This document shows positions 21,701 through 30,722 of a DNA stretch of 64,000 nucleotides, piece by piece. Numbering within the stretch: the stretch's first letter is position 1; the number at the start of each line of letters is the position of its first letter. Made by a program: the position numbers and the translations under genes. The stretch covers positions 87,786,911-87,850,910 of the forward strand of contig OX375883.1 of assembly GCA_947359465.1 (NCBI GenBank), written 5' to 3'. The notes under the pieces were generated by a model. The model worked only from the letters and a program-made list of their open reading frames with translations, had not been told where the DNA came from and searched no databases. Source of the DNA: Metellina segmentata (lineage: Eukaryota > Arthropoda > Arachnida > Araneae > Tetragnathidae).

Positions 21701-23994
21701 TTGTTAAAAACTGTACATTATGTATTGGAATACTCTAAACTATAAGACAAAATCGTAACAAACAACACGAACACGCCTCTCTCAAAACAATCATCAACGA
21801 TCCCGTTGTGCACACCGATAGACATGAATGACAGAGTCAGACTAGACTGACACTACACTACTGACAGCGGAGGAGCCACTGGGCCTTACACCAACAGTGT
21901 TGCCAGATCGGGTGCACTGTTGTCAGATCGAATCACTGCGCTTGTGCCAGTATTGTCAAACCAAATTAGATTGCACTACAAGAAAGTTATAACACAATAT
22001 TACGTGCTGTGAATTTTTATTACGTTATAGTTTTAGAAAGTAGGCTGTGTAGAAGGACTAAAACGTATTTTTAAGTTACATGTATTCTTAAATTCGTACG
22101 GAAAATATTATTAATGTCTGAAATACTTCATTTCAACTTTTGAATAAATTGCCAAACTGCCGCCCCTGAAAAATTTGCCGCTCTAGGCTGCAGCATACTT
22201 AGCCTATTTAGAAATACGGCCCTGACTGACCCACTTCCATGTTTTACTGTGGATTTCAAAATTTAACTCATATTTGGCTTTATCCACCATTAGATTCAAA
22301 CAAGTTAAATTTGCTTTCATCCTGTAAAAGAACTTTATTCCACAATAAGTCATATTTATATCCAACAATTTCGCAAATTTTAAGGGCTTTCACCTATTTA
22401 TTTTGTTGATGTACTACGGTTTGCGTCGTGTAATTCTACCATTCAATCCATTTTTTCTTAGGTTTCTAATACTTTCAGGATTGGCTTTCCCCCCAAAAGT
22501 ATTTAAACACCTCCTTAGTTAATTTTGGTGCACTTAACACAGGGTTTTGCTTTACTTTTCTTACAGTCAATCCAGCACATTCATCTTTCATTAAAAATTT
22601 TTCTGTCACTTTTCATGGGTGATTTTTTTTCCATTTTGGATGTTTTAAACTGTTTAATTACACCAAATACATTACACCAAATACATTCGAAAAGCTTCGA
22701 CAAACTGTTTTACTGATTTCTCAAACACATCCAGATTTATAGTGAGAAATAAGCAACTTACGAATACCGACTCAATGCATTTAAAGAATAGAAAACTAAG
22801 CAAAAATTTAAAATTAATAAATAATTTTTATATATTTACCAAAATACATTGAATGATGACAATAATTATTTCATGTAACACAGATAAAACATGAATTTAG
22901 AAGTTTAAATGAGCCAAACATAAAGAATTCTAAATGGAGACGATTGTTCGATTTTCATTGAGATTTATTTTGTCAATTCTTTTTTGTTCGAAACTTCAAA
23001 CGATAAAATAAAAATATTTTGTAATTTATCTAGTGGGATTTTGATAGCAAGGCCTTAATTTTTAATTTTCAGTTACAATGAATTAATAAGCACATTTTTT
23101 TGATTGATTAAAAAAAATGTATCACAAAATATTGTCTTTTCGGTTTTTGCTTTCACTTACTGTAAATTTAGATTTGTCAGACATATTTCATGAAAATATT
23201 TTTTTTTATGAAATCATAAGTTTAGAAACAGTAGGGTAAATTTTGTAATGGTATAACATGTGCAAAATGTAATACTAGGATTTCATGCCAACTTCCTGGA
23301 AAAATTTAAAAATTGAATATTAATATACTAATTACTTGGAAACAACCTCTACCTATTCATGAATTCATAAAGATGAATTGTATCCCTGTTTTGTCACCAA
23401 TTAAAAATCTATTGCTAATTCCAAAAGATTGCAACATTGAGAGTTGAAATAAGAATTCGGGTTTCCAGAATTAGTTCCAAATTTTGTTGAAGTTTATTTG
23501 AGATTGTGAAGGTTCACCGGTTTACCAAATATGGAATATCCGCCCTATTAATGAAATAAAAATAAAGCATGTTGAAAAACAAGTAAAATAATTTTATTAT
23601 GTCAAACGAATTGATGGAAAGACAGAAACCAAAAATGCTGTAAATAAAAACAATTCAATAACTGAATAAAATATTTCGCAGACGATTAGCTCTAGTCGTC
23701 TGAAACCACGTTACCTAAACATGCAGACATAAAAATTATGAGATCGTAGTCATGCTAAGTTAATTTAAACTCAACGAAAAACAATCATGAAATGATCCAC
23801 GAAAGGGGTTAATAACTTACATCATTCACCAGTTGAACTTTACCTCCCGATATTTCATAAATTTGAAGTGCACCGTCACCTTTAGGATGAGTCCCAAGCG
23901 AAACAAATTTAGTACTGACGGGAATCCATTTAGTATCAAAGACCGTATAATTTAAAGACAGATCGGCATGAAGTATTATTTGTGGTTTATCCAT
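9624..23994 (-). CDS. WDR92: WD repeat-containing protein 92 / DNAAF10, six exons, 3' end missing
   Basis: Six minus-strand exons, at 23994-23821, 19471-19371, 16495-16365, 15170-15069, 11127-11012 and 9758-9624, join in phases 0, 2, 1, 1, 0 with GT/AG borders into about 253 residues. The product begins [11 protein letters not shown] and reads like animal WDR92 throughout, including [60 protein letters not shown] and [18 protein letters not shown]92 is a WD40 beta-propeller cofactor of R2TP/prefoldin-like chaperones, acting in cytoplasmic assembly of axonemal dynein arms; spiders would need it for sperm flagella. The family is about 350 residues long, so roughly the last 100 (final blades) are unseen. 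The next exon should start near AHKSTVWQ but is not between 1 and 9623 as far as I can tell. The introns carry many transposon remnants. Confidence 0.9.
10690..10822 (-). repeat. tRNA-derived SINE relic in WDR92 intron 5
   Basis: Read on the minus strand, the sequence has an A-box-like CTGAGTGGTCAGC and a B box GGTTCAATCCT about 45 bases later. A non-tRNA tail of about 70 bases follows. The acceptor stem does not close, so it is a SINE head and not a tRNA gene. Confidence 0.5.
11012..11127 (-). CDS. WDR92: WDR92 exon 5
   Basis: This 116-nt exon encodes [20 protein letters not shown], then [18 protein letters not shown]. The acceptor is ATTAG and the donor GTAGGT, ending in phase 0. Confidence 0.9.
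12027..12078. repeat. 21-bp tandem repeat, about 2.5 copies
   Basis: GGGATCATGATCTATGACCTA occurs twice exactly, with a third partial copy, in WDR92 intron 4. Each unit carries the ATCATGAT palindrome. Confidence 0.85.
12928..13202. repeat. Two-copy tandem duplication, about 141-bp period
   Basis: The block starting AAAGATTTACCC at 12928 recurs at 13069. The two share the long GTTAGCTCGTAC and GATGAGCAAAGATACAGTAAG blocks with small differences, indicating a local duplication that has since diverged slightly. Confidence 0.8.
13203..13720 (-). mobile_element. LINE fragment of the 50.9-57.2 kb subfamily, internally deleted
   Basis: The left part (CAAGCTGCGCCAAACTCAAG at about 13240) matches the 3' tail seen at 50.87 kb. 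The right part (13555-13690, GGAACAGATCCCCAGTG and GAATTAGAGCTTGATAGAT) matches the RT thumb region at 52.31-52.46 kb. The several hundred bases expected between them are missing. Confidence 0.6.
15069..15170 (-). CDS. WDR92: WDR92 exon 4
   Basis: This 102-nt exon encodes [20 protein letters not shown], then [13 protein letters not shown]. The acceptor ends in TTAAG and the donor is GTAAAAAC, a slightly weak site. The VWDPRQKD block is among the most conserved in the family. Confidence 0.9.
15171..16364. other. WDR92: WDR92 intron 3
   Basis: This is AT-rich intron sequence with no recognisable element. Confidence 0.6.
16365..16495 (-). CDS. WDR92: WDR92 exon 3
   Basis: This 131-nt exon encodes [20 protein letters not shown], then [20 protein letters not shown] and SRD. 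The acceptor is TATAG and the donor GTAAGT. The exon is entered in phase 2 and left in phase 1. Confidence 0.9.
16496..19370. other. WDR92: WDR92 intron 2
   Basis: The intron is AT-rich and mostly without recognised content. A GC-richer patch at 17090-17220 and an AGTGGTGTAGTTAAAGGGGG block near 18830 look like scraps of mobile elements, but neither can be classified from sequence alone. Confidence 0.5.
19371..19471 (-). CDS. WDR92: WDR92 exon 2
   Basis: This 101-nt exon encodes [20 protein letters not shown] and then [13 protein letters not shown]. The acceptor is TACAG and the donor GTGAGG. It ends in phase 2, splitting the tryptophan codon that exon 3 completes. Residues correspond to WD repeats 1-2. 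Confidence 0.9.
19495..20070 (-). mobile_element. Degenerate LINE 3' tail in WDR92 intron 1
   Basis: The left edge (GATTTTATGACGCCAAG, then ACAAGCTGCACTAAATACAAG) resembles the 3' end at 50.88 kb. TTGGCAATGCTGGGACAATGG at about 19957 matches the 3' UTR at 51.30 kb. The similarity fades past 20070. No coding part remains. Confidence 0.55.
20234..20838 (+). mobile_element. pogo/Tigger-like DNA transposon relic
   Basis: The ends CAGTAGAGTTCAGCGAGTAA and, reversed, CAGTCAAGTCCTGATAGTCC are recognisable as the pogo-family CAGTxxAGTCC...xxTCCGA inverted repeat. Both are flanked by TA. Inside is the C-terminal tail of a Tigger/jerky-type transposase. At 605 bp the copy is a deletion derivative. It sits in WDR92 intron 1. 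Confidence 0.7.
20347..20634 (+). pseudogene. Tigger/CENP-B-type transposase C-terminus
   Basis: A 95-codon open segment reads [14 protein letters not shown], then [33 protein letters not shown] and DSFFKH before the stop. This resembles the acidic tail and final helix (xxALxWLExQ, LRRLRDxAAxKR, ITDFF) of pogo-family transposases. The HTH DNA-binding domains and DDE core are missing. Confidence 0.65.
20854..21118. repeat. Direct duplication, 144-bp period
   Basis: A block of about 120 bp starting AGAAAATTTAAATAC at 20854 recurs nearly exactly at 20998, with a 24-bp spacer. The duplication includes the left end of the Tc1 element, so that terminus is present twice. Confidence 0.85.
21270..22500 (-). 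pseudogene. Tc1 transposase remnant
   Basis: Reading leftward on the minus strand, fragments match Tc1 transposase: the second HTH end ([15 protein letters not shown]), RLKFAK-like text, [12 protein letters not shown] sequence in shifted frames at about 22310, FYRWHYGSI, and the tail [11 protein letters not shown] at about 21290. The frame is broken many times, and the hAT insertion at 21436-22224 divides the DDE domain. It is non-functional. Confidence 0.6.
21436..22224. mobile_element. Non-autonomous hAT element with perfect 8-bp target duplication
   Basis: The element runs from CAGGGCCGGATTTAAG to AATACGGCCCTG, giving the CAGGGCCG inverted terminus characteristic of hAT. ACTGACCC flanks both sides exactly (21428-21435 and 22225-22232). 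TGCCGCC words recur near both ends. No transposase was seen in its 789 bp. It is inserted in the Tc1 element and so is younger than it. Confidence 0.85.
23821..23994 (-). CDS. WDR92: WDR92 exon 1
   Basis: This exon has 58 codons from the ATG at 23994 ([20 protein letters not shown]) to QLVND, followed by the donor GTAAGT. The start was chosen because it aligns with the start region of animal WDR92. In-frame codons upstream do not resemble the family. It ends in phase 0. Confidence 0.9.
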
Positions 23995-26129
23995 GACAAC
24001 AAAATAAAACAAAACGGAAGTGTACCAGCTAAGCAAAGAAATTAAAACATTTAACTTTGTTTCGTTCTTTAAGTCCTTTTTCAAAATATCTATCAGAAAC
24101 TACAAGAGAGATATTTTGATTTTCTCAATATTTATAATTTTTATATTTTATTTTCGTTTCTTAAATACAGCCGATACGGTGACAGTGAAATCATGACTCC
24201 GAAAATTCTATCTTAGATATGTTTACATTCGATTCATTATTTCAGTACGTATTATACTTGTTTTCATTATTCGTAATTAGATTTTGTTCGAAGGTGTGCA
24301 AAAAAATAAAAAGAAGTTCAAACACTGTTCCACAAAATAATTACTTCTAATATTCCTTAAGTTGTTATTCCGATTCCACTCAACTCAGGTGAACACGAAT
24401 ATAACTTCTTGTGCTGCATGCATCTGTCATCTCAACTTGTTGCTTCAACAGAACTGGTAAAGTGAAACGAAAGTTGAATCTGGTAGAAGAATCGGAAGGA
24501 GAGTATCTTAAACTTTTTATAATGAAGGAAGTGGCTGATGTAACTACAAATATTTCGAACCGTGAGGAGTGTATATAAAATGTGCTGGTGTTTTATTAAA
24601 TTTGATCATCTGATAGAAGATATCTGAACCCGAATTGGAGTACTGAACACGCGCCAATATGATTATGGTTTCTTTGTTCGAACTTGGAAGTTAAGAGATA
24701 ACCTAATTTTGATATTGTTTTACGTTGGCATTGTGTTGTTAGTATGATGATCGTGACTTAAAGTTATTTGTTTCGTCTTCCATTACCCGTTTCAAGTGTT
24801 ATCGGCAACTTCTAGATTTTCCAAGTCACGAGTTATAGCAATTGTGCTCTTTGTGATTTGTAGTCGGATGTAAAGTGCTCAAAGAATAACTGGAAATTTT
24901 ACTGAATAGTTTCGAACTGATGAACTTCCTGTTGGAAAATGCTGTTATACTTTTTGCGAATTGATGGATCAGTAAATCAATAACAATTAATTTCCCAGTG
25001 ATTAGAAATAAATCATAAACAAACTTCCGCTTTTGAAAAAATCTAAGCAAGATTCATATTTGACTGAACTAATTAGGCAAACGGCTATTCATATGTTCCT
25101 AAATTTATTAATTGTACAATTTGTGGCGTCAAAATAGTTTACAGCGGAGGAATTCCTTTTTTTTTTGTATCAAATGGAAAAATTCTTTTAAGTGAGGCTA
25201 AACTCTACAATAGAGCTTATATGCATTCTCCGTTGAAAGCATTTATTTCAAATTGCAAAAGCAATGTCGTAAAGATCTTGAAAATATTTATTTTCATGAA
25301 TTTTCAGTTTTAAAATCTAACCATTGTGATTTGATAGGGAGATCAGTGTTCTTACGCTATATCAGAGTTCAATGACAACATATTTGATTAAATCTAACTT
25401 TTCTCTCCACAGTGAAAGATGATATGGGGCATTTCACAGTTATTGGTTGTTGTGGACTTTCTATATCTAAGCAACAAATACATTTAATCATTGTTTTTCC
25501 ATAATGTTCGACCTTGTAGCATACTATGTAAAAAATGAAATATTCATGAGAATTCTGATAGAAAATATGTCATGTTGGGGACTCTTCACACTGTCACCTG
25601 AACATTTATGACAAATTTCAACATGATTTCCTCGTAAATGACTGACACATTCAAAGTAGTATAATTACAAATTTTTATTATATGGTAAAAAAATTTGTAC
25701 GCACTGTGAAAGGGAAGGATGTAGGATCATTTCTTGACAAATCACCATGGGCTATGCCATCATATCTAAGATATTTTTCAAAATTTTTTTTCTTCTAGAA
25801 TGAGCAAATCATGTACATTTATATTTTAAAAATAACAATGGTGTTTGCTGTGGTTATGAAATGAAAAGTAAATTGGTTCTGCAAAAATTTTCTTAAAAAT
25901 CGACTTTTCTATAAATTTAAGGTCTTGTGGAACCTAAATAATAAAAATTGATTTGCAATAATTATAATTAAAAACTACATTTTAATTTTGTTTTAAGAAT
26001 GATGCAGTAACCTTCCTGATTCAGCAAAACAAAATTAATATTTCTTTTGATTTAAAAAAGTAATGTAGAAAAGTCACCAGCCTCAACTGGAGAAAAAAAA
26101 AATATGCGCACACTAACAGAAAAAAATTA
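23995..26129. other. WDR92 upstream region and AT-rich intergenic stretch
   Basis: The first few hundred bases should hold the WDR92 promoter, but no TATA box or other site stands out. A short plus-strand ATG frame at about 24524 (MKEVADVTTNISN) meets a GTGAGG donor-like site and could be a divergent first exon. I have no further support for it. Confidence 0.4.
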
Positions 26130-27190
26130 ATGCCTAGCTTAAAAGATGTCTACTTATCATTCAAGGAGAAAAATCCCACAGAAAAGATTGGTTTTACCAA
26201 ACAGTTTTGCAAATTTCTTCCACAAGAATGTGAAACTAAATAGTCTGAATTGATTTAGTGTGTGTTAGCACATATCAGAATTTTAAACTTATGACACTTT
26301 AAAATCCCATATCAAGAACTGTTGAAAGTGGAACGCACGTTTCACTGTTGTCCTGAATGTCCCAGTGAACTGAACCCGAGTTTCTTATGGGGTTACTTTA
26401 AAACAAAGAAAGTAACATTTAAGCAGCGGCTCTAAACTGATCGAGCATTCCTCGAAAATTAACAAAACATCACTTTATAGCCAATACTAAACAAATAAAA
26501 GCAGATTTGGGTGATGAATGTTATGTACTTTTAGCAGATTTTGTAGAAAATTACACCTACATCTTGTAAGATGCTGTTCAAGGTTTCCATTGGCATAACA
26601 TTCAGGTTTACACTACACCCATTTGTAATCTATTACAAATATAACAACTTGAATTAAAGTCAATATGCTTCATTAGTGATTGCCTTAATCGTAACACTAG
26701 CATTTTTGATTCCACAAGTCAATATCTTCTACAGTATCGTAACATGATTTGTTTGAATTTACCTCAAAATCATAAAGAGGATAAAGTTGTTTTTCACAAC
26801 AGCAGAGGTAGAAGCAAATGAAGATTTTCAGAATGAAAGATGGTAAAGTCATTATCAATAGGTACCAGAGAGAACCACTTCAAACAATTGCACATAAGAA
26901 ACATTTTGGTGCAGATGGTTTTCAGTTTCTGATAAATTTTTTATGCTATTATATACGACAGTAAATTGTGGATTGGGCAGGTACTATACAAATGTGAAGA
27001 GAGAAGGGATGTAAAATTTCAATTCATGTGCCCACCAAATCATTTACGAACATATTTTTCATCAAAATTGATTGCTGCTGGGTGTCATCTGAAGTAGAGT
27101 CCAAGAAGTTCCAGTTCCTTTAACATCTGTATCCGAAGAACATACTAAATAGATGAAAAGGTTGACCAACAACTGCAGAAAAGTTGTTTG
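26130..27190 (+). pseudogene. Decayed copy of an uncharacterised, repetitive arthropod protein family
   Basis: The reading starts MPSLKDVYLSFKEKNPTEKI followed by GFTKQFCKFLP. It continues through CCPECPS, VLLADFVENYTYI, DAVQGFHWHN and a C-terminal DCCWVSSE, interrupted by several stops and frameshifts. I recognise the layout (a K-H/xFxK-F start, a CxxCPS centre, an L-x-DFxENY motif followed by QGFHW) from multi-copy unnamed arthropod proteins whose function is not established. Multi-copy occurrence suggests a mobile or mobile-derived gene. No terminal repeats were found here. The copy is non-functional. Confidence 0.5.
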
Positions 27191-27495
27191 GGGCTTGAAT
27201 AAACTTTACATGTTAAAGTTAATTTTGAAATACAATTTTTGCAAAACAAATTTATTTTAATTTCATAATCACAAAAACAACCCTTATTTTTTTAAACACA
27301 AGTATATTATTCGCTCATTCTAGAAAAAATATACATGTTAGTTGTGCTTTGTGACCTATTGAACCTACCGGCTGAAAAAGTACAAAAATCACTGCTACCT
27401 ACTGTGCTTTAAAATGATAGGTACTTACATTTTGCAGGTGATAACTTGTTAATCAGGCCTTGCCAAATGAAATAGACAAGAAAGGTTTTGATGCT
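27191..27495. other. AT-rich spacer
   Basis: No feature seen. Confidence 0.4.
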
Positions 27496-27508
27496 CTATT
27501 TCAAATGG

Positions 27509-27847
27509 GCTGACCAACCGGTTTAGTGGTTAAGATGTTAGCCTCTACATCGGAAGGTTCCTGGTTCGAATCCGGGTCCAGGCATGGATATTTGTAAGCG
27601 TATGGTGTAGAGGCTACTAGTCCGTCTTAAATCTGTCGCGTGGCCGAAAGTCCTCATGTTGGGTTGGTGTGCAAGTTTGGAGAGTGGGGTGCCAGCTCAG
27701 GTGTTGCCTCGTCATCTGACCGTGGTACAAAATTACGAGGTGTTGTCCTCGGATCTTTCCCTTTGGGGATTGATCCCGGACCGTCGTCAATAGCCCGTTG
27801 TGTTGCTCAAGTACGACGTTAATTGAAAATTAAAAAATTACCATTAC
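27509..27847 (+). repeat. tRNA-derived SINE with perfect 13-bp target duplication
   Basis: The head has an A box (TTTAGTGGTTAAGATG) and a B box (GGTTCGAATCC) at tRNA spacing. A body of about 260 bp follows, then an A/T-rich tail (AAAATTAAAAAATTACC). CTATTTCAAATGG flanks it on both sides without mismatch (27496-27508 and 27848-27860). RNA polymerase III would transcribe from the internal boxes, and mobilisation would depend on a LINE partner. The perfect duplication points to a recent insertion. A small open frame inside is incidental. Confidence 0.85.
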
Positions 27848-27860
27848 CTATTTCAAATGG

Positions 27861-28409
27861 ACGTCAAATCAGTAATTGTGCCAAACATGTTGACATAAGA
27901 TAAGAAAAATAAGCTGTTTTGTCTAGGATGTTTGAGAGGTTTTGGCTGGAAAATGAATTGAATGAAAGTAAAAAAATTGATGTGTTAAAAATGTAAACGT
28001 TTCAAAGAATTCTTCGAATCTTTATGTATGTTCAACTATACAGTCAAGAGTTGGTTGTACAGAATACCCTAGATATAGGTAAAAACTACTGGATATGCCC
28101 TGATTTTTTTAAGAACATCACACAGGTGGTAAATTTTATTCATTGAATGTGTTGCATGTTGAAAACATTAAACAAAGTATCAATTTACAAAAACATTATT
28201 CAATCATTTAGTCCAAGAATTAGTTTTATGGCAGATCTTAAAGTATCTTAAGTGTTTTCGCTACACATGAACGTTTGTAAGCAGATACTGAGTAACTTTC
28301 GGACTTGTTAATATTGTGTACAATATTGAAAGAGTCTAAACTTCCCAACATTTAATTATTCCATGGGTCAGTTATGAAATCCACGTACATTATTTTAAAT
28401 AATTTTAAT
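27861..28409. other. AT-rich spacer before the copia element
   Basis: No feature recognised. Confidence 0.4.
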
Positions 28410-28609
28410 TGTAAATATGAAAGCAAAATATTGAAGTAATTTGAGTGGGTTTATTTTTGAGTATGAAGGAAAATCACAATCACGTTACAATTCAAAAATC
28501 AGGGTTAGGAACATGAAATACAAAGGTGATGCCAAATTGGACAAATGTTAGAATAAACTAAAAAAAGTTATTTATGCTCGATACTTCAGAAATACTAATT
28601 ATTTTAACA
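28410..28609 (-). repeat. copia 3' LTR
   Basis: On the element's own strand the LTR starts TGTTAAAATAA and ends ATATTTACA. It is 200 bp long and about 97.5% identical to the partner at 34823-35022 by eye. Confidence 0.88.
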
Positions 28610-28945
28610 GCCTCCTTCTAGCATGAAACAAAAATAGTTCTAAAAGTAATACTAATTAAGGTTTCACATTTTAACTGATTTGACACCCAGTAAATTCTTT
28701 TGAAAGTGAAATTGGGGAGCTGGGAGTGCCTTGGTCAGAATATCAGCTCGTTACTCATCACGTCTAACATAGCCTAAATCAAAAAAGTCCCTTTGAAAAC
28801 TCATCTTGGACAAACTTATCTCTTGGGTCGATGTGCTTTGTCCGGGCGTGAAACACTGGATTCTTAATATATTTGATAGCACTCTGATTATCAATCAGTA
28901 GGATTGGCAAAGATACGTTTTTGGCTATCTCTTTAAACAAACGAT

Positions 28946-30205
28946 TTAACCATTAAGATCTTTCGTGGCATCTGCCGCTGCCATAAACTCTGCCTCTGTC
29001 GTTAAATTGGCTTGTAGCTTGCTTCTCCATGAGATTGCACCAGCACCATAAAGAGAGACAACACCTGCGCGAGACCTACGTGTCTCTGGGCAGCTGTTGT
29101 TATCTGCATCACTAAACAACATTAAGCTTTGGTCTTCATCGTTTTTATACACAATGCCGTGTCCTATGGTGTTGCACAGGTATTTCAAAGTTGACTACAC
29201 AATTTCCCAGTCAGTCTCGGAAGGGTTGTCCAACTTGCGAGATGCCAAACTAACTGCGTAAGCAATATCTGGACGTGTTCCCATAGCCAAATAAAGCAAA
29301 CTTCCAACTGCTCCTCGGTAGGGGGTTTTACAGCTGAGAGGCTTTGTATCTATGATCTTAATCATGCCGTCCTCATTTGGCTGACCATAGTTGACCGAGA
29401 GACTTGACTTCTTCACTGGTATGCGTGATGTCTTTCCATCTCCAAATCGCTCGAGTACCTTCTTGGTAAATGCCTCTTGGTGAACAAAAAGTGAACCGTC
29501 ATCCAGCCGTGTAACTTGCAAACCTAGGAAGCAACTCAACGTCTTCACTTTAATGATGAAATGCTGCTTGAGTTCTTCCATGAAATTCAAAAAAGTTGCT
29601 TCGTCTCGAACAGCAATAATGCCATCATGAACATAAATGGCAAGTAGCATCTTCTGACCTTCCTCATTGTGTACAAACAGAAAGTTGTCGGATTTACTCT
29701 GGATCATTCCATGTTTCTTCAGAACGTCAGTAAACTTGGCATTCCAACATCTTCCAGCTTGTTTCAAATCATAGAGTGGTCGAAGCATCTTGCATACACG
29801 CCCGGTTCCATCGTTGTAACTCAGTCTTCGGGTTGGTGCATGTAGACTTCCTCTGTCAACTCGCCATACAGAAATGCTGTCTCTACATCAATTTGATATA
29901 ACTTTAGATCTTCCTTAGCTGCCGTTGCAATCACAGCTCGAATAGTGTCATAGCGAGCCACAGGACTAAAGATTTCTGTGTAATCGATATCCGGCGTCTG
30001 TGTAAATCCTTTAGCTACTAAACGGGCTTTGAATCTTTCAATGGAGCCGTCTGGGTTCGTCTTTACCTTGTAGACCCAACGATTTGCTAGTATTTTCCGT
30101 CCTTTGGGTGCCTCTTCGAGTTTCCATGTCCCATGCTTGGCATGTTAAGCAATCTCATCGTCCATTGCTTGTTTCCATTTGGCTCATTCAGGAGATTTAG
30201 TTGCG
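28946..30205 (-). pseudogene. copia reverse transcriptase and RNase H, broken
   Basis: Reading leftward, RT begins with WKQAMDDEIA at about 30180. It continues with KGRKILANRWVYKVKTNPDG, RARLVAKGF-like text, the 29788-29195 segment LYDLKQAGRCWNAKF, LQVTRLDDGSLFVHQ and GSLLYLAMGTRPDIAYAVS. RNase H starts in 29188-28946 with LMLFSDAD and ends LTTEAEFMAAADATKD. The catalytic RT motif YVDD is YVHDG here, so an essential aspartate is lost. There are stops at about 30145 and 29190 and a frameshift before 29800. It is non-functional. Confidence 0.8.
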
Positions 30206-30454
30206 TCTTGATATGTTTGAGGCTCGTTTAAATTTGGAATGGTGCTGTACACCTCGTAATCGTTAAATCTGATAGGGCGTCTGGCAGTAGAACGGTCTCG
30301 CAGTTCTTGCGTTGTTGCTTGTTGGGGTTCGTCTTCACAAGTGAAACCATCAGCCTCCTGTTCATCTGAATCTTCAAGGATGCCTCTGTAATTTCAATTA
30401 TAATAGCGCTTGATGGTTCAGCTCTGGAATCTGGACCCACCTCTCAGTCTCTAG

Positions 30455-30718
30455 GAACAATATGCTGTTCATTGAACACAACATTGGTACTCTTTACAGT
30501 GTCATTCTTTGATGGTACGAAGACACGATATCCATCGAAGTCGCAATAACCAACTAGATACCCTTTTTCAGCCTTGTCGTCCAGTTTACTTCTCTTAATC
30601 TTTGGCACATGAACAAATGTAGTCGATCTAAACACTCCCGAGGTTTTTTATGTCTGGTTTATATTCAAACCAAACCTCAAATGGAGATTTTCCTGCGATC
30701 CTAGTTGGTCCAGTTCGG
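30455..30718 (-). pseudogene. copia integrase C-terminal part, left of the piggyBac insertion
   Basis: From the insertion point the frame resumes with NRTGPTRIAGKSPFEVW, then HVPKIKRSKLDDKAEKGYLV and VFNEQHIVPRD. This is the usual copia text following the integrase core (KSP-E-W, GYLVGY). One frameshift near 30640 separates the halves. Confidence 0.75.
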
Positions 30719-30722
30719 TTTA

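Larger units (their letters stand above)
20883..23162 (-). mobile_element. Tc1-like DNA transposon, decayed, carrying a nested hAT element
   Basis: The terminus CAGTGAGTCAAAGTAAAAACC (left) pairs with CAGTAAGTGAAAGCAAAAACC (right, reversed), each beside TA. Removing the nested hAT element and the left duplication leaves about 1.35 kb, a normal Tc1 length. The minus strand holds Tc1 transposase remnants. The element lies in WDR92 intron 1. Confidence 0.7.

Noticed and set aside
24524..24580. Divergent first exon opposite WDR92
   Set aside because: The ATG frame is only about 13 codons before a donor-like GTGAGG. No downstream exon was found in 40 kb of transposon-rich sequence.
27509..27585. 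tRNA gene at the SINE head
   Set aside because: The A and B boxes are present, but the ends do not pair as an acceptor stem. The interval continues into a SINE body bounded by target duplications.
27640..27822. 60-codon open frame within the SINE
   Set aside because: It lies wholly inside a non-coding SINE body and has no protein-like features.
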